DNA of 64,000 nucleotides, taken from contig CM023539.1 in the NCBI GenBank assembly GCA_013350335.1, positions 11,470,302 to 11,534,301 of the forward strand. The letters run 5' to 3'. A program made the translations under genes and the position numbers. Positions 23,684-34,007 of the stretch are shown in pieces (position 1 is the stretch's first letter; every line of letters starts with the position of its first letter). Under the pieces are notes generated by a model that was not told where the DNA came from, did no database searches, and worked only from the letters and a program-made list of their open reading frames with translations. The DNA is from Chimonanthus salicifolius (lineage: Eukaryota; Streptophyta; Magnoliopsida; Laurales; Calycanthaceae).

Positions 23684-24450
23684 ATGTAGGACACACATAT
23701 CATACGCGGACCCTATTTTGATATTTGATTTATTTTAATTTTAATTTTAGGTAATTTTGTTTGATTTCCTCAATGTAGTTTTATTAGTTTAGATGGGATT
23801 TGTATTCATGTTTTGAAGTTTCCTTCTAAAACTAGATTTGTTATATATATATATATATATAGGCTCCCTTTTCAACCCTGTCTCGGTGAAGACAAGGAAT
23901 CTATTTTTGTAATACCCAACACCCACCTCAAAAGTCCCACATAAGTTGTGAGATAGCTGTTTATTTAAGAGAAGCCCCATTGGCCTTGTGTTAGGCCTTT
24001 TGGGCCTAGCCAGGTGGACCAGGGCCTAAAACAAAACCGTGAGGGAAGAGTGGGCTCAAAGCGGACAATATCACACTGGGAAGTTGGGGTAGGGTCGGCA
24101 CAAGTGGTATCAGAATACGGTTCCACACTCGGACTGTGTGGGTCCTCTACCTCTGTAATGTGACAGAGTCGGGGACAACTCTGGTTTTAAGGGGGGTGGA
24201 TTGTAATACCCACCACCCACATCAAAAAGTCCCATCCAGTTGTGAGGTGGGTGGGGTGAGTGTTTATTTGAGAGAAGCCCTATTGCCTTTGTGTGAAGCC
24301 TTTTGGGCCTGGCCAGGTGGGCTAGGGCCAAAGCAAAACCTTGAGGGCAGAGTGGGCCCAAAGTGGACAATATCACACTGGAAAGTTGGGTTAGGGTCGT
24401 TACAATTTTGCTAGATCGAAAAGCTGGTGTGCATCGATCTCACAACAAGT
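23684..24450 (+). mobile_element. Gypsy-type 3' LTR interrupted by a TRIM
   Basis: It starts TGATGTAGGACACAC after a polypurine tract, contains a (TA)n stretch at 23840-23862, and ends near CGATCTCACAACA about 24446. The TRIM at 23908-24404 splits it, with the duplicated ATTTT on both sides. The right boundary is approximate because no second LTR or outer duplication is visible. Confidence 0.45.
23908..24404 (+). mobile_element. TRIM retrotransposon (LTR 23908-24102, LTR 24202-24404)
   Basis: A complete miniature LTR retrotransposon. Both LTRs start TGTAATACCCA and end with ACA. The first is followed after two bases by TGGTATCAGAATACGG (24105-24120), matching the initiator-Met primer-binding site. 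The second is preceded by TTTTAAGGGGGGTGGA, a polypurine tract. ATTTT flanks both ends (23903-23907, 24405-24409). The 99-bp interior has no coding capacity, as expected for TRIMs, so it must have relied on proteins of other elements. The LTRs share CAAAG-GGACAATATCACACTG words with the TRIMs at 24818 and 45778. Confidence 0.93.
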
Positions 24451-24817
24451 TTTGAGTTTGATAATGATGTATTTCAGTTATGATTTAAATGGGGTGTTTA
24501 TTTGGTGTGATTGATGTGAGATTCCCTCAAATGTCCAACTTTTAGGCGAAACTTTGCCGAATTTTTGGTAGGAATCTCTGACCTTTGAATGGTAGGTTTC
24601 CCCGTATGTGTGTGGAACCCCATTGTGATTGAGATTAGAGATATCACACCCGGCCCCGCGATGGGCACGTGAACACTACATGACATTTTTTCTCAAAATC
24701 AAACCAACTACAATACATAACACTTGGACAAAAGGGTCTCCAGTCTCAAACTCAAGGGTTACACATATATATAAATAAATAAAGGATTACAACCCTTAAA
24801 TGAAAACACATAACAAC
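24451..24817. other. Fragment of an older LTR-like repeat, left part
   Basis: 24525-24625 (TGTCCAACTTTTAGGCGAAA, CTTTGCCGAATTTTTGGTAG) recurs in the same orientation at about 32005-32105 beyond the 27557-31970 element. From 24642 the sequence TATCACACCCGGCCCCGCGA, then GGGCACGTGAACA, resembles the GCCCCGTCCC-GAGCACGTGATC start of the long-LTR copies at 43674 and 54448. So this is the remnant into which the TRIM and the long element inserted. Confidence 0.4.
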
Positions 24818-25447
24818 TGTAACGACCCAACCCGAACACACATGGCTTAGGGCTTGACTCAGTGTGATATTGTCTGCTTTGGGCCTCGCACACAAGCTTG
24901 AACCCGCACGGTTTTGTTCTTGGGCCCCGGCCCACGTGTCCCGACCCAAAATGCGTCTCACTTGAGTTCATGGGGTGGCCACTTAAAACCCTTTCAATTT
25001 CAATCCTCCCAACCGATGTGGGACTTTTCACTTTTCCCACATCAGGTTGGGGCGGGGTATCACAATCACCCTCCCTAAAGCCTCGAGCCATCCCCGGCTT
25101 GACTCCGGTCTAGCCTGACAACTGCAGGGAAGGAGGAAAGCCCACACAGTCCGAGTGTAGAACCTCGGCTCTGATACCATATTTGTAACGACCCGACCCG
25201 AACAAACAGGGCTTAGGGCTTGACTCAGTGTGATATTGTCCGCTTTGGGCATCGCACACAAGCTCGAACCCTCACGATTTTGTTCTTGGCCCCCGGCCCA
25301 CGTGGCCCGGCCCAAAACGCGTCTCACTTGAGTTCATGGGGTGGCCACTTAAAACCCCTTCAATTTCAATCCTCCCAATCGATGTGGGACTTTTCACTTT
25401 TCCCACATCAGGTTGGGGGTTGGGAGGGGGTGGGGGTGGGTATCACA
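24818..25447 (-). mobile_element. TRIM retrotransposon, minus strand (LTRs 24818-25064 and 25184-25447)
   Basis: Two LTRs read TGTAACGACCC to GGTATCACA on the plus strand. Between them GGCTCTGATACCA (25167-25179) is the complement of the initiator-Met primer-binding site, 4 bp from the right LTR, so transcription is on the minus strand. The complement of CACCCTCCCTAAA beside the other LTR is the polypurine tract. ACAAC is duplicated exactly (24813-24817, 25448-25452). No ORF is needed or seen. The LTRs carry the sequence TTGACTCAGTGTGATATTGT also found, reversed, in the plus-strand TRIM at 23908. Confidence 0.95.
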
Positions 25448-25452
25448 ACAAC

Positions 25453-27551
25453 ATCATTACATCATGCTTTTAATAAAAAACCAACTCATAATAAAAAAAA
25501 CCCCAAATCAACCGAAAAGAAAATGTAATGGGTCGGCCCTTATAATTATTGATTTATGACATCATAATAGGGGTTACACGTGTGAACAGTGTTGGAGGGT
25601 CCCATGTGGTTCCCGTCAGAGTACACGTGTCCTTCAGAGAACACCCCTGTCAGACAAGAGTTGGAAAAATAATTAAAATTAATTAAATAAGGTGTGTCTG
25701 TTCGACCGAGGACTGAACTTAAGTTCTGTATAAAAACCCCTTTTGCACGAAAATTAGGTTATTTTCATCTTTTTCCTCTTCCAGCAGCCAACCCCTCTCC
25801 CCTACCAGCCACCTCCTCTTCCCCCCCCCTCCATCCATTTTCACCCGGAACAAGTATTGGATTCGGATTTCCTGCGCTTGGAATGTTCTTTGCACAGTAC
25901 TTTCTCCTCCGAAGGTAAGAGTTTTTATCCTTCTCTTTCCTTTTCCCTTTATTTGATGGGTATATGATAGGATTTGATGAGAATGGAGTTTGTAATGGCC
26001 AATAGGCATTATTTAGAGAGAGATCCATGGAAAATATTTGAGGATTTTTGAAGTAGGGCTTTGGATGGACATGGATATTGTTTAAAAAGGGTTTTGGAAC
26101 CCTTTGGGAGGAATATAAATTGGAGAGAGATGTGTTGCGTTGATTTTGTGATAATTTATGGGAGAAGATTTGGGATTTCCCATGGATTGAAGGGATTAAT
26201 CTGAATTAAGGTTAAATCTTGGGTCTAGATTTAGGGGTTTTGTTTCTAAACTTTGTTTAGGCCTAATACATGAATTAATAGTGGTATATTATGTTCTCTT
26301 TATATGATTAGAGCCTTCAAACCTCGAACCCGATGAGGTACTACCCGAAAAAAAACCCGTAACTTCGTAACTCTTGAGGTGAGGAATGCTATACACCTTG
26401 TATGGATGCTTATATGCTCATACGTTAATTTAGGGAATTTATTAAGTTATTAATGAACTTTAATGCACGATAAATTGAGTTAATTTTCCATTTAAAAGCA
26501 TGAATCATTATGAATCCCTAATTGTGTGACATGTAGCATGTTTATGATGTTGTTATTATGATGGGTATATTGTGATGATTATTGGAAACCCTTATGAAGG
26601 GCTAACATAATTAATAATGGTTAAACTAGGGTTTGGACCATGAGAGACAAGAGTATGGGGATCTATGTTGATAAACCACCAAGGGATGGGCTAGAATGGA
26701 GACAAATTGCGAGGACTATATGAGATGTGTTTAAATGAGTCCAAGTTGTGTATCCCTAGATTGGTGTGCGATCTCCCGAAGTCAACCCAGTCAAGAAATT
26801 TAATTGAATATGAAAAATTTAGGATTGTCTTACGCTTGCTATCGATGTGTTTGTATGAACATGATGTGTTTATGACATCTCTGATGCCCATTTAATTGTA
26901 AATGTAATTCCTTTTGCATCACTCATTTAATAAAGGAGTCATTATGAGAAGTATGTGCTATATGGCCATGTTGGATTTAGATAACACTCGGATGGACCTT
27001 AAGGGCAGAAAGGACTTGTGTATATACCTTCCCTCACATGAACATCCACTAGTGTGACGACCCAACTCCTTAGAGCAGGTTGGTGTGACAATGAGATGGA
27101 TAAGTGATGCGGAGCAGTGTCCTGCATCAAAAAGTATGTTGGAACCCTATTGGAACGGCGAAGTCGACTACAGGGACTTGGTCTTGTAGGGTTACCGTTG
27201 AGGAGTGAGTCCCTCATATGCCATGAGCTGAAGGGCGCTGTCACGGCTATTTGACATACTTAATGTGCATTGTGGCGCAGGACTAGATACTTGTAGGCCT
27301 CACGAGGGTGGTACTAGACAGGTAAGGCACACAAGTTGGGCACAGAGTTAGGCACTGTATACCCATTGGGTGACGAATCAGCTTAGTAAGATGTCTGTGT
27401 TTATGCGCAGGATTTGGCATTACATCTTTGTAGGGTGATGTGTCTACCTAATAAAGCGATTTTCAATCACCTAAGAGCTTGACAAAAGGGATTTTTATGC
27501 TTTGGAGATTATATCTTAATATTCATTTCATCTATGAGAGTAGATGTGACG
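25453..27551. other. Older LTR-like repeat, right part, non-coding
   Basis: No coding sequence. The tract contains a C/T-rich stretch (25760-25850), ACCTCGAACCCGATGAGGTA (26317-26336) and a block near 27050-27440 (GACGACCCAACTCC, GTGATGCGGAGCAGTG, TTGGGTGACGAATCAGC) typical of repetitive non-coding LTR sequence. It is continuous in character with 24642-24817 and 31976-32150, interrupted by the element at 27557. Confidence 0.35.
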
Positions 27552-29101
27552 TGTTTTGTAATAACCCGAATTTTTGATAAATATATATATTGGCATTTAT
27601 TCATTTTAATTTGAAGTTTGATATAATAAAATGCCAAATGGACCAAATTTTGGGACAATGGCCCAAGGATAGCCCAATTGGGCCATGGATTGGATGAAAT
27701 CCATTTAATGAGTCAATGAGGACCAAGCGGGTCAATGATGGTCAAAGGGGGCCCGATAGCCATGTGGGGCCCAATGGATCAAAATAATCGGTTCCAACCC
27801 TAAAGTAAGTAGGCAAAGAGGGAATCTAATTGGGCCATGGGCCCAATGATTACCCAATAGACCATGAATTAGAATTAATTCATTTAATTGGTCAATGGTA
27901 AGTAATTGGGTCAAGATAGTCAATTTGGGTCAAAGGGCCATAGGGGACCCAATGGGCCAAAGTAGATAAGCCCTAAAATAAATGGAAAGACAAAATATAA
28001 TTGGGCCATGGGCCCAATGGTAATCCAATTAAGATAAATGAAATGGATTGGATAATTATAAAATTATCTAAGTTAAGATGTATCAAAATTAAAATGACAT
28101 GGCCAAGAGGGCCCACCTCCACCTCATCAAGTGAGGTGACGGGTGGGGTAGGTATAGGTAGGGACCGTCCACCATGGTTGACTTGGTCAACCATGGGTGG
28201 ATTTCTTAGATAGATAAATGTTATGAAATTAAATTGGATGGAAATTAATTAACCTAAGTAAGGATTTAATTTAATTAATTAGGTTGGTCAATTAGGGTCA
28301 ACATAGGACAAGTCAATGGTGGTTTCATCTCATTGAAACCACCTAAGAAAAACAAGAAAAATACCATGGACTTGGGTAGTGGTTTCATCTCAATCACCAC
28401 CACTCCAAATATGGTGACCCATACCCAAATGAGTGGTCAAAGAGGGAAGACCCAAACCACCCCTTTTCAAACACCAAAAACCGTTGGCTTGGTGGTGGTT
28501 TGGTCTCAACCACCACCACCAAGGTCAAGGGAGCCCATACTTTGGTTGGTGGAGCCATAATGGTGGAGTGTAGTTTGGTCAACCAAAATGAGATGTGTTT
28601 GATCTCATTTCTCATCTCCTTTCCATCTCTCTCTCTCCCTCTCTCTTGCACTCCCAAAAACCGTCCCACACAAAAGAAAATAAGAAGAAGAAGGCTAAGG
28701 AGAAAAGAAGAGAAGAAGAGAAGAAAAGAAGTGAAGCATTAGTGCACCACCCTAAGATCCAAGGTTGGATCTTGTCTCTCATTATCTCCCCCTCTCCCAA
28801 ACCTAGCTTAACCAATCCAAACATGTCCCACCATTGATCAAGCTCATCTAGCCGATCAAAGACCAAGAAGAAGGAGAGAAGAGGCTAAGGAAATTGACGG
28901 GAGCGACAAAGACCGGAGGAGCCGTCGGATCCGTAAGTATTTCTAAACAAGAGTTTAGATTTTTGTTTATGGTTAAAAAGGGAATCCATTTACTAGATAA
29001 TGGCCAAAAACATCATGGGCCTTGGATCTAAGATCCATCAATGGAAGATTAAGAAATGGATAAACTTAGAGAGAGAAAAATTAAATGAATGGATGACCAT
29101 A

Positions 29102-30306
29102 GGGTTCGGCCATGTAGCATGGCCGAACCCCATGGTGAATGATGGGTAATTTAATTGAGATTATATGGTTTAGAATATTGGAGAATGCTTAATGGTTTTT
29201 TATGAGGATTTCAAGATTTTAAAATGATTGAAAAGTTGGTAAGTTTTAAAGGTGTTAAATAAGGAAAACTATGAGGTATGTAGATGATTCCAAGTGGCCT
29301 CAAAATATTGGAAATATGATATTTTAAAGAAATCATGGACCATAGGGTTCGGCCATACAAGGTGGCCGAACCCCATGGTTAGTGATGATGAGGGTTAGGG
29401 TTCTTAAAATAATGGTTTTTAAGGTTGGAAAATGATGGAGGATGGTTAGGGTTTCAAGGGTTAAATGTAGGCAAATTTTTGGAAAAAGTTTTATGATGAA
29501 GTCCATGAATGATGTGTTAGGATTTTTTTTTTGTAGAACTATGGTGATGGTTAATTATTTTTATAAGTATAGAAAGATGGAAGTGGTGGAATAAATAATT
29601 TTGAATTATGGAGGTAATGAGGAAATGATGAGTGGTAGAAGTGGATTTTAAATGTAATTAAAAATCCAAGATAAAATGAGGGAAAGACATCATGGGTTCG
29701 GCCATGGTGTATGGCCGAACCCATGACCCATGTCTTTAGGTCCTTCATGGGCTAAGTATGGTTTATATATGTGCTTAAATGGAATGGAACTTAAGTTAAG
29801 TTAATGATGAAATTTAAATGGATGTTACAAGTATCCTATGTGATGTTTAAATGGAATAAAGATAGTGATTGAAATGGATGATTGAAGGTATGTTTAAATG
29901 GGTAATTGAAACAAAGAAGGATGGGGAAAGAAACATCATGGGTTCGGCCATGATGTATGGCCGAACCCATGACCCAAATTTTGATCAAATTTAGGCTAAG
30001 GTAAATGCATGTATCAATGCTTAGGAGTTTGATTTAAAGGGCCAAAATGATTAAAGTTTTGTGATTTTAAATTGGATTATTTTGGGACAAAACTTAGTCT
30101 TTGAAAATGGTATCCATAAAGGTGAACCTTAAGGTAGTGATTAATGGATTTATAAAAAATGATATGTGAGGATTTAAATGGAATGAAAATGGGGACTTGA
30201 ATGGATAATTTAAAATTCATTGGAGATTGGATTGAAGGGAGTAATATGGACCCAAGGGAATGGAAAATAAGCATCATGGGTTCGGCCATGGTGTATGGCC
30301 GAACCC
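29102..30306. repeat. Five dispersed 29-bp palindromes, arms GGGTTCGGCCAT
   Basis: Copies at 29102-29130, 29345-29373, 29694-29722, 29940-29968 and 30278-30306. Each has arms GGGTTCGGCCA(T) and (A)TGGCCGAACCC around a 5-7 nt centre. Spacing alternates at about 243, 349, 246 and 338 bp. Copies 3-5 are embedded in a longer conserved stretch (CATCAT on the left, CATGACCCA on the right). A decayed single copy lies at about 61485-61512 inside the sister element. Confidence 0.93.
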
Positions 30307-31110
30307 ATGACCCATTTGGAGGTCATGATTGTGGGCCACCTTTTAGGGCCAAATGTGAAAGGTCATATGGGGTTAATTGTTTTCAAAAATTAAATAATAG
30401 GTGGCTGAATTTGGATATGATATGGAATCATAAATAAGTCTAAGTTAGGGATGAAATCTAGACTTAAAATATACATGAAGGGGTGAAATATTAAACATAG
30501 AAGAGAAAGTGGCAAAACGGAAAATAAGTGCCACATTGAAGAACCCTATAGGGATTAGACATAAAAAAATTGGGTATTTTATGAATGGTTAAGTAAAGCG
30601 ATTAGTTGCTGCGTTTTAGGCTCGCAAATTGGAATTTTAAACTAGACCCAAAATTGGATTTATGCATGAGTCTAAAACCAATGGATAATGGGCTAAGTTA
30701 GGGACTTAATCATGGGTGATATATGGACTAATTCGGTAAATGTAATAAGGTATCGGGCGTTGCAAACGGTACGCGATCGGTGACCGGATTATCGAACGGG
30801 AAGCGTAACGGAACGCGACACGGTATTCGGTAGGATTCCTACCTTTTTGTAAGCGATGGATATGTGATGGTGTTTTAAATTATTTTGACTTGACTTATTA
30901 TGGATTTATGATTATAATTTATGATTTATGGGACTTGCACTATGATGGGTTTTAACTTATGAATTACATGATAGTATCATGGATTATGTTTTAATATTAT
31001 GCATCATATGACTATGTATGGTATATCGAATATGGTCTATCTATATACTACATAGCATAAAGCACTACATCTCATGCATGGCATGGGCAGAAAAAAATAA
31101 ACAAACAGGA

Positions 31111-31275
31111 GTCCATGCTCCGTCGGGGCGACCGAGAATCAGACATGGGGATTGCCTGAGGGTTATAACCGAAGTCCATGCTCCGTCGGGGCGACCGAGA
31201 ATCAGACATGGGGATAGCCTGAGGGCTATAACCGGAGTCCATGCTCCGTCGGGACGACCGAGAAGCAAACATGGG
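31111..31275 (+). repeat. Tandem repeat, 63 bp x 2.6
   Basis: GTCCATGCTCCGTCGGG recurs at 31111, 31174 and 31237, followed each time by CGACCGAGAA-CA-ACATGGGGA. The frames across it are open on both strands because 63 is a multiple of three, not because it codes. Comparable arrays sit in sister elements at 44265 (94 bp) and 59931 (123 bp). Confidence 0.93.
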
Positions 31276-31975
31276 GAACATGATATTGTATGATCATACG
31301 GATAATGGGTGGGACACATGACATAAGCACCCATGACATAGCATTCATCACATGCTTATTTTGTTGTACTTTATTTTATCGGTATGTGTGTATCACTAAT
31401 CCATGTGCTAGCCCTACTCGGAGTCCTACTGGATGCGTTGACTAACGCCCTACTTCTACCCTAGCTGATGGCGCAGGAGAGGCAGGAAGCGGTGGACATA
31501 CCGGAGGCCAAGCTTAGGAGCTTGGAAAGCACAGTCCTAGTTTATATTATGTTTACATTTTGGAGATGTAATTTTAAAGTAACTTAGCTTGTCGGGTTGT
31601 ATAAATTTACATTTCTTACGTTGGTTTGGACATTACCTATGGACGATACATTTTGAGATATAATCATGAACATAGGGGCATTTTGGTAATTCAATGTTAT
31701 ATCTTCCCTTCTATCTAAAAACCGGTAGGATAGACTCTATTATCATGTTCCGCAATGATTATAATCCGCGAGCTTACTTCCTACGCGTGAACCATTCTCG
31801 TGGACTTAATTCCGCGCACGCGTGGAGTTGGCCAGTTAAGGGTCGGGCTTTAGAAGCCGGACTTAACTCGCGTCGTGGCGTCCGCGCCCTCTCTCACTCT
31901 TCTATTTCAAAAAAAAAAAAAAATAGACTCTGATTTTCGGAAAGTGGGTGAAAAAGAGCCGGGCGTTACATGTTT

Positions 31976-33011
31976 GGACAGGTATTATTTGTAGTGACCA
32001 TTATATGTCCAAACTGTCCACTTTTAGGGGAAACTTTGTCAAAATTTCAGTAGAGATCCCGTACTACGAATACGATCTATATACTTGTGTATGGATCACA
32101 CGTGTGATTTCCACGTGTCGTAATTGGTGATTATTGTGTTTTTTGCAAGAAAGGAAAAATTTATCCCCATCACGTGCCTATTTTGAGCAAGAAGAAATCT
32201 CAATGAATCGACAATGCAAATAAAATACCATACTCCTACCTCAACTCAAGAAGCTATAAGTCCTCCAACATCCAAAAGAGCCCATCAACAAGTGGCAGAG
32301 GAAACGTCTCCAACGGTGGCCATGAGCAAGAAGAAAGGAGGAGAAGGAAGGAGCAAGATGTATCACCAGTGAAGCATGGGAAAAAAAGGAAGAGGACTGA
32401 AGGAAAATCCCCCCAAAACCTTAGGGAAGCCAGAGAGCGAAGAAGGGAAAGAGGGATTTGCGAAACCTTAACTTGCTGAGTCCTTTTATAATGAAACTTC
32501 TCACTCTACCAAATCCTCTGATGGCCAGCGTCGGATCATCCGATGATTCCAACAGAGTTTCTTATCATCCTGCAATTTAGCAATTTCAGACTTTTCACTA
32601 AAACAACTATAATTTGAGCTACAGAACTTGGATTTGGACACGGATTTGGACATTCTTGTGCTCAATGTAAAACTGTTTGAAAGAAACTCTGAAAATTTTA
32701 TTGCCTAGATCAGCTTGAAATCTTGTAGAGTTAATTTGAATTGACTAATTCAAGTTTTTTATTTTAGTTTTTAAACAATCATTTTGAACTATATGAGCTA
32801 ACAGATGTAGAGATGAAGAGTGAATCATTTGGAATCAACCAGATGGCGTTTAATAGGCTTGATTTTTTACAAACTCTAGTGAGGTACATTGACCAGCTAA
32901 ACTGCGATATTCAATTGAGACAAAATTTCAAACCAACTACAGTCAACGAAGCAGTCCCTCAATCTTACCCATCCTACTAGCAGCCTGCACAGTGAGGTCC
33001 AACATAAATGA
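31976..33011. other. Repeat remnant and unassigned DNA
   Basis: 31976-32150 continues the older LTR-like repeat (TGTCCACTTTTAGGGGAAAC near 32010). 32160-32530 is A/G-rich with no gene. At about 32815-32985 a short open stretch on the plus strand (reading QMAFNRLDFLQTLVRYIDQL) could be a retroelement or exon relic; I cannot assign it. Confidence 0.3.
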
Positions 33012-33013
33012 TA

Positions 33014-33203
33014 ATCCTTCCATCCCATTTTAGTTGTCTCATTTGAAATATTTGTATTTTTTAAGGAACTCTCTGTGTAAGGCTAGTACTCATATGATCT
33101 CATCCATTTTCAACACATATTATACTACTCGAATACAAATGAGACAACTATTTTGGGATAATTCCAAAATCCATATAGGACAACTAATTTGGGAAAAAGA
33201 GAG
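33014..33203. mobile_element. Stowaway-type MITE (Tc1/mariner)
   Basis: The left end ATCCTTCCATCCCATTTTAG, then TTGTCTCA, and the complement of the right end CTCTCTTTTTCCCAAATTAG, then TTGTCC, are the classical plant Stowaway ends (CTCC-TCCRTCCCA form). TA flanks both sides (33012-33013 and 33204-33205). 190 bp, non-coding. Confidence 0.8.
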
Positions 33204-33205
33204 TA

Positions 33206-33733
33206 TAATTTTAAAATGTTGGTCATGAAAAGAAAAATGTGCCTGAGATCATTACTACATACATTTGGAGTTGTACGCCAACTTGCTTGAGGGCATCAAA
33301 TCTATAGAAAAAATTATACTTGATTCAATTAAAATCATTTAATGACCCCGCGATGTTAACCATAAAAATCCTATATTTTTGTTTATTTGGGTTCAAACAT
33401 TTATTTCTTTAAAAAATAAACAAAATATTATCTTTCTTATTAAATTTTCTTATTCTTCTATAAAAATTAATTTATTAAAAAAGGTGAAAAATATCTTCTT
33501 CTTTTTTTGTGTTTTGGACAAATAGATGATTCATTTATGTGATATTCATTTTCCATTAATTGGATTGTGTCGAGTGTTCACGGTAGGAATGCTAAATGCA
33601 CATTTGAACTGTCGAAAATACAAAAACCATAGTTCATGATAATTAAGGAGTGTCTGGTCATTGTTTGGTTAGAAAGAGGTGCAAATTATTTTAACCACCA
33701 AGAACTACTGGAGGATGATAGTATTACATTATA
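33206..33733. other. AT-rich spacer
   Basis: Nothing coding or repetitive was recognised between the Stowaway element and the solo LTR. Confidence 0.4.
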
Positions 33734-33738
33734 TGTAT

Positions 33739-33932
33739 TGTAGAAGATGATAGGGTAACACAAACACAACAAAAGACCAGAGAGGAAAACCCAAAACGGG
33801 AAAAATTATGGAGAAAGAGAGAGATTTTTATTATTCTATATATTGAAAATTACAGCGGTAGTGTAAATATAATCAGTAGCGAGTCCTAAGCAGGTTAGGA
33901 GTCTCAATTAAACTAGGACTCTCTCCTCAACA
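33739..33932 (-). mobile_element. Solo Copia-type LTR, target duplication TGTAT
   Basis: On the minus strand it reads TGTTGAGGAGAGAGTCC to CTTCTACA, with AATAATAAAAATCTCTCTC and CCCGTTTTGGG in the 3' half, as in small Copia LTRs. TGTAT is duplicated exactly (33734-33738, 33933-33937). No internal sequence remains. It lies 75 bp beyond the stop codon of the ODC-like gene and in the same orientation, so its poly(A) region (AATAAA-like, about 33830) could end that gene's transcript. Confidence 0.87.
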
Positions 33933-34007
33933 TGTATTCATTAGAACATGAATAAAAAGCTTAAGATCTTGCTAGAGGTTGAATGGCTCTTAAGAGCATG
34001 GTACATT

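Larger units (their letters stand above)
27557..31970 (+). mobile_element. Long LTR-like element (4.4 kb), probable solo LTR, target duplication TGTTT
   Basis: It begins TGTAATAACCCGAATTTTT and ends TTTTCGGAAAG, GAGCCGGGCGTTACA. TGTTT occurs on both sides (27552-27556, 31971-31975), the 5-bp duplication typical of LTR integration. No reverse transcriptase, integrase, gag, primer-binding site or second LTR is present, so a solo LTR is the simplest reading. Its ends match, in reverse, those of 59161-62547 (complement TGTAACACCCTGAATTTTT; GGCGTTACA). It contains five palindromes (29102-30306), a GC-rich block (30745-30845) with GGTAGGATTCCTACC, a 63-bp tandem repeat (31111-31275) and a CCCTACTTCTACCC zone near 31450. 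Size and layout suggest a long-LTR Gypsy (Del/Tekay-like) family, which is inference. Confidence 0.8.

Noticed and set aside
23908..25447. The two neighbouring TRIMs as one larger element
   Set aside because: Each has its own exact duplication (ATTTT and ACAAC) and they are in opposite orientation.
29551..30437. Short frames around the GGTTCGGCC palindromes as a gene
   Set aside because: No splice-consistent coding sequence; frames follow the repeats.
31018..31334. Overlapping frames with a repeated HAPSGRPR-like peptide
   Set aside because: The 63-bp tandem repeat is a multiple of three, so several frames stay open; it lies inside a non-coding LTR-like element.
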